Shown one piece after another: positions 57,500 through 64,000 of a stretch of DNA of 64,000 nt (its first letter is position 1; each line of letters opens with the position of its first letter). Source of the DNA: Moniliella sp. 'wahieum' (taxonomy: Eukaryota > Basidiomycota > Moniliellomycetes > Moniliellales > Moniliellaceae); assembly GCA_003971905.1 (NCBI GenBank), contig RSEE01000102.1:124001-188000 (forward strand), read 5' to 3'. The position numbers were made by a program, and so were the translations under genes. Below the pieces are notes generated by a model. It was not told the origin of the DNA. It was given only the letters and a program-made list of their open reading frames with translations, and ran no database searches.

Positions 57500-60134
57500 A
57501 TGTCTGCGCCCCCCATCCCGCCCCCCCCACCGCACCCGCAGCAGCAGCACCGCCACCACCACCACCACCACCGCGCCTCCTCCGCCTCCCAAACCACCAC
57601 CACCACACCCCCGCCCGCCGGGGCACTGCCCTTGCCGTACCAGCCGCGCCAGCGCCCCCGCGTCCTCCGCGTCCTCCGCCCCCGCCCCGTCCGCCGACCC
57701 ACATCCCCCCGCCCAGTCCCCCTCCGTCCCGCCCCCCCACGCCCTTCCTCCGCCACACGCGCGCCCCTCTCCCTCCCGGCCACCCCAGCCGGCCGCGAGG
57801 AGGCGGTGCCCTGCGCGAGCGCACAGGCCGCCTGCTCGCACGCGGCGAGAATACCTCGCCACCCGCGACTGGCGTGGCCTCGGCTCCAGTGCCAAGTCGC
57901 GTCTTGGAGGCCTCCTCCATGGCGATGGCGCGCGCGATGCCAGCCCCCCGCCGGGGATGCGGCCATGGCGGACGGTGACGCCAATTTTACTCCCTGGCTT
58001 TGCGCTGGCCCACCCAGACGCCGCGGCTACCGACACTGCGCTCAGCATCTATTGCCATGGCATCGTCTTCGCCTGCCTCAGACACCCGGTACCAGGCAGA
58101 AGCTCTTCAACACTATGGCTCGCCAGGTATGCCCCCCCCCCCCCCCCCCCAGAACCCGCAGAACCCGTTCGCCTCGCTTCTCTTCGCTTGGCACCTCGCT
58201 GACCCCGTCGCCTTTCTTCGCAGCTCGCCGGTATTCCCAAGACCCCACAGCCTACTCGTTCCGTCACCCTTTCTACCCCTGCCTCCCCAATCGAGCCGGA
58301 GTAGCCTGGCGCAATCCCGTGACCTCTTCGATGCGCCATTAGCTGACGAACCCGAGTCGGAGCTCGACGCCGACTGGGACGAGGGCGTGCCAGACGCTGC
58401 GTCCGCCCATCCCGGCCTGCCCACTTCCAACGGTGTATCTGCTGCCCCATCTCCACCCCAGCCGCGAGGGACGCCATCCAAGCGCCTCTCCACACTCCAA
58501 CGACTCTCCACCTTACCCGCCAAAGCGGAAGCAGCGTGGCTCGGCGGCGGCGCCGGTACCCACACTGGTCTTGTCCCGGGCCCCGCTACCGGCCCCCATT
58601 CTCCTGGCTCAGGCTCCATCTGGGCCGGCCGTTCGGCCGAAGAGTTGGAGGTGCTGCGGTTCAACCTCGAATCCCGCTTGCACGAGTTTTGGTCGTACCG
58701 AGTGGAATGGTGTCCCATGACCATGAGGTGCAACCTCTCCTGCGCCGGCCTCCTCGCCCCCGGGCGCCCCCATCCTCCCGCCACCTCGCCCGCACGGGTC
58801 CCCCTTGTTGGCCGTAACTTCGACCCGGGCCGGCACGGGAGGCGTGTTTGATGTGACGCTTTCGGTTTCGCGCACCAAACGGGACGAGTTTATGACCAAG
58901 GTTTACCCGGGCCACAGCTGGGACGAGGTGGAGACACTCCAGGTGCGTGCGGTGCTTGGATCGGTCGAAGGGGCTGGGGTACCCAGCCCTCGTTTGCTGG
59001 CAAGGCGACAGGCTGGATGCGCGTGGGCATCACGCATGACGGGCCGGGCCAGGTACGGGTCGTGTCGGACATTGACGATACGCTCAAGGTGACCGAAGTG
59101 ACTGCGGGGATGCGAACCGTGTTCCAAAATGTGTTTGTGCGCAACTACACTGAGGTACTGGTGCCTGGGATGTGCGATTGGCTCACCGCCATGGCCAAGG
59201 AAAACGTTGGCATCCATTACCTGTCCAATGCACCCAATGAGCTCCATTCCGTCGTCCAAGACTTTTTGACCGCCAACCAATTCCCATCCGGCCATGTCCA
59301 CTTGAAAGATTACCCCAGCGGGCCGTTTGACCTGCTCAATTCCTGGCTCGAGCCCGCCGGCGAACGCAAACGACCTGCCTTGAACCGCATCCTCTCTGCC
59401 TTCCCCAACAGCCGCTTTGTCTTGCTCGGCGACTCGGGCGAACTGGACCTCGACATTTACACTTCTCTCGCCATGGAACACCCCCATCGCATTTGCGCCA
59501 TCTATATCCGTGACGTGCATTCTCCACGGGCGCTGGACAACCCCGACTCAATCCGTGTGGCACGCTTGTTGGCGCAGCGCAATCGCCGGATCGGCTTTGC
59601 TACCTCGTACGATGCCCAAGCCCTGGCGCAGGACCTGCCCTTTGGCCCGGACCGCCGCCAAGGCCGGGCCACCGAGCCCAAGCACAGCCGCACCCCGACG
59701 ACAACGATGAAGGCTGGCCGCCGTTGGTGGAAGGCTACCCGTTTCCCGGGAGCAAGTTTAGCAACTTACTCTTCACCCTGCCTCCGCCATATGGAAGCGC
59801 GCCTCCGCTTCTGCCTGAAGGCGATGTGCCCGGGGACGACAGTGCCCACACCCCCGTAAACGCTCCCCCCACGAACTATTTTACATCCGTGTCCGCCGCG
59901 CCGTCGAACTTCTCCCTCCCACCACCCTCCTCACCGTCTTTGGCCGTCAAGACCCCACCCCCGTTGCTGAAGCGCTCAGCGTGGTCCACCGTGGCCGGCA
60001 GCATCGCTCTTGACCCGGCAAGAAGAATAGCACTTGAGCAGAGGATTGGTCCGAATCAAGTGGTGCGTGGACGGGGCGTGTGGGGCGAGACAAGGGAGAA
60101 GGGAGAAGGAAGAGGGGAGAGGGGAGAGGGATGA
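57500..60134 (+). CDS. APP1: Phosphatidate phosphatase App1 (LNS2/DUF2183 type)
   Basis: Mg2+-dependent phosphatidate phosphatase linked to actin patches and endocytosis in yeast (family knowledge). The chosen ATG at 57500 opens a Pro/His-rich region. Recognisable parts are ATRDWRGLGSSAKSRLGGLL, TVTPILLPGFALAHPDAAA, CHGIVF and KLFNTMARQ, then an intron at 58127-58223 and LAGIPKTPQ. A Ser/Pro-rich acidic linker (DLFDAPLADEPESELDADWD) follows. The catalytic domain has VFDVTLSVSRTKRDEFMTKV and MRVGITHDGPGQVRVVSDID-DTLK, with the DxDxT nucleophile motif at 59068-59082. It continues FQNVFVRNYTEVLVPGMCDW, IHYLSNAPNELHSV, HVHLKDYPSGPFDLLNSW and FVLLGDSGELDLDIYTSLA. The C-terminal tail (VEGYPFPGSKFSNLLFTLPP) ends at 60134. 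Frame changes occur near 57800, 58080, 58300, 58700, 59015 and 59715. The N-terminal start is the least certain part. Confidence 0.87.
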
Positions 60135-60321
60135 AGGCTATCTGATCTGTATGATCACAGTTGTATGTATGTGAAGGTCCGCTTGGTACGGCACGTGTCT
60201 AGGGTATGCAATGCAGACGGGCTCCGAGGGCAAGGAGAAGAACAATCCTAGGCGGGCTGGATTCAAGCAAGGGGCGGAGCACGGCAGGGGAGAGGTTAGA
60301 GCATCCTTGCCGAGACAGTAT
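60135..60321. other. Short convergent gap between APP1 and VPS35
   Basis: Only 187 bp separate the two stops. I see no distinct terminator motif. Confidence 0.6.
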
Positions 60322-63300
60322 CTAGATCCCCCACTTGGCCACTGCGCTCTGGACGATGACTGCGTTCCAATCGGGTTCGCTGCGTGGGTCGTCGATGGAT
60401 CGGCGAAGCAGGCCCTCCTGGGCAGTGCGTTTGCGAGTAAGAATGTGCCGTAGCTGGGCGCGGAACTGGCGGAGACATGCGTCGGGGTGGGCCAGGCCGC
60501 CTTCGGGCGCGGCCGGTGGCCCAGCAGCCACAAGCGCATCCAGGCCGGCCGAGATGAGTTCGACGAGGCTGTTGAGGAAGCGCGCTTGGATCTGCTCGAC
60601 ACCATGCTCAAAGTAGTACAGGTACTGGTCCAGCGCCGAGCAAAAGATCTCGACCGTCGAGCGCTCGTCAATGCAGCTGTTGGCGATCCGCAGTGCCTTT
60701 TGCAGACACTCCAGCACACGCTTCCCATCCCGCAACAAGGGCTGCGGGCCATGCGGCCGCCGGTCCCACGTCCCATTCGACCCGGCCTCCAGCGTGTGCA
60801 GCGCCGCCTCGGCCACCGCCGCTCCCATCCGCTCTCCCGACGGCGCCAGCGTCTTTCCCACCTCGGCACCGCCATACGCTTCGGTCTGCCACCACAGGTG
60901 CGAGGCCATGAGCACGGCCGTGGCCTGGTGCGGCTTTTTGAGTAACTTGGCCCCATGCAGCGTCGCCTTGGTGATCAGCCGATCGTAGTTCTCCTCCCCG
61001 AACCCACGCGCCGTGTGGAGGGTGGAGATGACGAGGCCAATCGCCTGCAACTGCGCACGCGACTCACTGATCGATTCCTCGTACACCGTGAACGCCTGCA
61101 CATAAAACTCATACGCTTGCTCCTCAAACCCACACGCATCCGCACTCTGCGCCACTAGCAGGTACAACCGCAAGCACAGATCCGACACTGAGTTGGACTC
61201 GATCCGCGTGTAGAGCAGACCAATGATTTGGTGCACAAACTTGTACAGCGCCTCCATCTTGCGTGCCCACGCACTCCATCCACTGCCACTGCCACTGCCA
61301 CTGCCACTGTCACTGCCTGCGTGCCGGCCGTCTCGGTCGCCGCCACGTTCTCCCGCAACTTGAACCGGCGCGCCAGTTGGACCGTGGCAAAGACAAGTGT
61401 GGGCAACGTAAAGCGGATCCGGTCGCCGCCCTGGATAAAGTGCGTGCGTGCCGTTTGGAGCAAGACGAATTGTGTTTCCACATCTTCCGCCCGGAAGAGG
61501 TGGACCAAGCGCGCCAGCCAGCCTTGCTCTTCCTTCACCTCTTCCGCCTCGGCGGCCGTGACGGGCGCAGACAGGCGCGTCGTCCCCGTCGCCACAGCTT
61601 GGCTCTCCCGCGGCGGCACCACCAACGTCCCGCACAACGACAAGATCCCTTCCACATCTTCCGCCGTCGCTAGCACCGTCTCGTTCTTGAGGGTGGAGCG
61701 GACAATGGCTTGGGCAATGTGTTTGTGCGTCGCGAACGGCTGGAGAGCCAGGAGCGTAGGGTAGTGCGGCAGCGCAAGCAAGGTGAGGGTGGATGTGTAG
61801 GCTTCGATCGGCAAGGCCAGTACTTGGTCAAGTTCTTCTGCGTCTCATCGGCCAAAAGGAGCGGGTCGTTGGCTTGCGCATGCGCTTCCACATGCGCCGC
61901 AGCAAAGCCCAACACTTGGTCCACATACTCCAATCGGTCCGGATAACACGACAAGCTCAGCTGCAACAGCGATACCAGCAGCGCCGTCACATCGGGCAAG
62001 GATAGGTCCGGCCGGGCCTGGATCAGATTCACCACCTGCGCCCAAAATACCTCGAACAACGGCACGTTCACCGGTACCCCGCGGAACTTTTCCACATTCT
62101 CGTCCAGCTCATCCAGCTCCTCAATCGCAGGTGCCGGTGCTGGCGTTGGTGGTACAGGTCCACCGCCCCGATGGCAGCCCGGACCGCATCTCCTGTCCTC
62201 CCGCCGAGACGGTCGACCCCGATCGCGGACGAGGCGTCTGTCCATTCGCGTTCCCATCCCCTTCCCAGCCACTTGCGTTGTCGGGATGAGAGGGCGGCTG
62301 GGCCGAGGATGGGCTTGCAGCGGCGACGGCGGCGGCAGCACCAGATTGTTCAAACAGGCTCTCCGCGTCCCCTGCCTCTTGCTTGGCATGAGCAGCGAAG
62401 CGGGGTTGGGTCGAGCTCGAGCCATCGGGCACAGCAGTGCCCTTGGTGGCGAAAGCGGCCCCAGGAGATCCTGGCATAGCTCCAGCTTGGCGGGCCGCAA
62501 GGCGCAATTGACGTGTCTTTTCGGCCAAGCGCTGGGTTGCCAGCTGTTCCTGCCTTCGGATCTCGTCTGCATTGTCGTTCTCCGCTTCGCGCTGGGCGTA
62601 GGCAGCGATGCGGTTGATCAGTGCAATCACAATTCCTTTGATGTTGACCTTGGGATGGAGCTTGGAACAGGCCTGGAGGAAAGGACTGAGGGTGCGGATG
62701 TGAAAGTCGTCGGGGAAGACTTGGATCACCACCTCCATCAGGTACTCTTGCGCAATCACATCTTTGCAGTTGACCACCTGCTCCAGAATGGCAGGCAGGA
62801 TGACTTGGCGGTACAGCGGGAGCCCCACGCCTTCCAGCTCGGACAGACGCACAAGGTTGGTCCCGATGAGGATGCGCAGTTCGCGGCGCTCCGACTCGCG
62901 GCGCTCCCGTTCGCGCGACGGGCCCTGGTGCTGCAACCGCACCCAGAGCTTGTTCATCTCAATAAAGTTGGTCAGCACAAACCCGATCGAGTCCTGCAGG
63001 CTGCCCTCGGGCCGAGACTGGTGCCGGTGGGCAAGTGGTCGCGGTCACGCCGGACAGGTAGTTGCGCAAGAACAGGCCCCGGGTCGGGTGCTGCACGCCC
63101 CGCTCATCTCCATCATGTCGCGCATGATCTCCTGCACGGGCGCATCGGGAATCGACATGTACACGCCGCCCACTGTGATCATGAGGTAGAGGCGCGGGAC
63201 GATGCTGCCGCAGTACTGCACCAGCTCGTACAGCTCGGCCAGGTGGTGGCGGCCATCGAGGTGGGCGTCGCGGAGGTAGGCGAGGCGAGGTGGCGCAGCG

Positions 63301-63577
63301 CATCAAACACAGGCACATCTGCAGGCACGCGCACGCGCACGCGCACAGACAGACAGGTCAGCACCGCGCAGCAGCCACTGCGGTGGACGGCAGGGGACAT
63401 ACACAGGTCGTAGTACGCCTTGGGCGACAGGGCCGAGGTGCGCAGCTCGGCGAGCATGGTGCTGGCGGCCTTGAGTGCGTCCATGAGCTGGTCGGCGTCG
63501 AGGCAGTGCACCATCTGGGCCAGCTGGATGCGGATGGAGTGGGTGGCCTCGGCGATGACCTTGGCGGCATCGTCCAT
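60322..63577 (-). CDS. VPS35: Retromer subunit Vps35
   Basis: Alpha-solenoid scaffold of the retromer coat, which recycles cargo from endosomes to the Golgi. The start [20 protein letters not shown] (ATG at 63575-63577) and [20 protein letters not shown] are the family's N-terminal signature. An intron at 63319-63402 (GTATGT...GCAG) is in phase and gives [15 protein letters not shown]. Then come [20 protein letters not shown], where PRLYLM is the conserved motif, [37 protein letters not shown] and [21 protein letters not shown] Gln/Ala-rich insert precedes [20 protein letters not shown]. The helical C-terminal half includes [40 protein letters not shown] and [20 protein letters not shown], ending VAKWGI at 60322. 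Frame changes occur near 63280, 63100, 63000, 62130, 61850 and 61300. The expected length is about 1000 residues. Confidence 0.95.
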
Positions 63578-63779
63578 GGCGGCGGCGGCGGATGGGGGGG
63601 GTGGGGGGAGGCGGCGGTGATCGATGGGATGGGTTGCGTCGGGCGGGTTATCTTGATGTACGCGCTTCACATGGGGCCTGCTAGGGTTGCCCCTCTCTCG
63701 ACCAGTGCGCCGTCGGCCTCATGACGTCGGCGCCCCATCGACCATCCATCCATCCCATCTCGTCGCCACCGCCACCGCC
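63578..63779. promoter_or_regulatory. Divergent promoter of VPS35 and the UBA-type gene
   Basis: A 202-bp interval between two divergent ATGs must carry both promoters. It contains a G-run (63593-63610) and a CCATCCATCCATC stretch near 63742-63756. No TATA box is obvious. Confidence 0.6.
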
Positions 63780-64000
63780 ATGAGCGACGCGTCCGCTGCG
63801 CTGCAGCAGCTCCTCGCCATCGTCGACGCCCAGGACGCCGCCTCGGTTGCGCGCGCATCCCACATCCTCGCCGCCCACAACAACAACCTCCCGGCCGCCA
63901 TCGAGGCCTGGTTTGCCCCGGCGGCGGAGCCCGATGTGCCCCTCGCGCGCCCGCCTGCGCCCCAACCGGCGCCTCAGCCCGCGCCCCAACCTGAGCAACC
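63780..64000 (+). CDS. Protein with N-terminal UBA-like domain, truncated by the window end
   Basis: The ATG at 63780 gives MSDASAALQQLLAIVDAQDA, then ASVARASHILAAHNNNLPAA and IEAWFAPAAEP. A short three-helix ubiquitin-associated-like domain with LxxHNNNLPAAIEAWF is typical of the N-terminus of UBX-domain and related Cdc48 adaptors (for example Shp1/p47, Ubx2-5, FAF1). After it comes a Pro/Ala/Gln-rich linker (PAPQPAPQPAPQ) up to the window edge. Whether a SEP or UBX domain follows cannot be seen, so no gene symbol is given. Confidence 0.72.
   Translation, partial: MSDASAALQQLLAIVDAQDAASVARASHILAAHNNNLPAAIEAWFAPAAEPDVPLARPPAPQPAPQPAPQPEQ

Noticed and set aside
1-64000. tRNA or rRNA genes
   Set aside because: I looked for B-box-like GGTTCGANTCC words and tRNA arms on both strands and saw none I could fold convincingly; a tRNAscan run would settle it.

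Overview
The window looks like nuclear DNA of a GC-rich fungus with a compact gene layout, most plausibly a basidiomycete yeast or smut relative (inference). The gene set is fungal: a PKC1 with HR1, C2 and C1 domains, a CorA/Mnr2-type magnesium channel, an SKT5/CHS4 chitin-synthase activator ending in a CaaX box, an AUR1-type sphingolipid synthase, an APP1-type phosphatidate phosphatase, a CYC8/SSN6 corepressor and an IGO1 endosulfine. Introns are short (64-214 nt), GT-AG and few per gene. Almost every conserved gene needs one or more single-base frame changes to read through, which points to uncorrected indels in the assembly rather than to many dead genes. CDS spans are therefore gene extents, not clean reading frames.

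Layout. 1.0-5.5 kb: YRA1 (+) and a CorA-type magnesium transporter (-). 5.5-30.2 kb: a gene-poor block, partly AT-richer, broken only by a cyclin gene (-, about 15-17.2 kb). It holds decayed retroelement pieces and many short repeats. 30.3-33.8 kb: PKC1 (-). 35.2-36.5 kb: EFM7-like methyltransferase (-), divergent from CYC8 (+, 37.1-38.8 kb). 39.8-40.8 kb: IGO1 (+). 42.5-44.3 kb: a non-LTR retrotransposon copy with an inverted 5' part and a small TGT...ACA element nested inside. 45.0-48.8 kb: methionine sulfoxide reductase A (+) and SKT5 (+). 50.2-51.6 kb: AUR1 (-). 54.5-56.2 kb: a Ty1/copia remnant. 57.5-60.1 kb: APP1 (+), convergent with VPS35 (-, 60.3-63.6 kb), which is divergent from the start of a ubiquitin-associated-type protein (+) that runs off the window.

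What stands out. (1) The intergenic DNA is seeded with tandem 7-bp repeats built as a 4-bp self-complementary core (CTAG, CGCG, AGCT, ACGT, CCGG, CATG, GTAC and others) plus a TNA spacer. The core changes from cluster to cluster but the 7-bp grammar persists. I do not know a described repeat class with this grammar. (2) The retrotransposon at 42.5-44.3 kb has the geometry expected of a twin-primed 5' inversion. It contains a 180-bp element with a 5-bp CCAAA target duplication, and a related copy near 12 kb preserves the empty site. (3) The 5.5-30 kb block is a candidate for heterochromatin or a regional centromere, which the sequence alone cannot settle.

Functionally the genes fall into cell-wall and stress signalling (PKC1, SKT5), membrane lipid metabolism (AUR1, APP1), trafficking (VPS35), RNA export and transcription (YRA1, CYC8), starvation and cell-cycle control (IGO1, cyclin) and housekeeping (MsrA, EFM7, magnesium uptake). 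They are not an operon or an obvious co-functional cluster.
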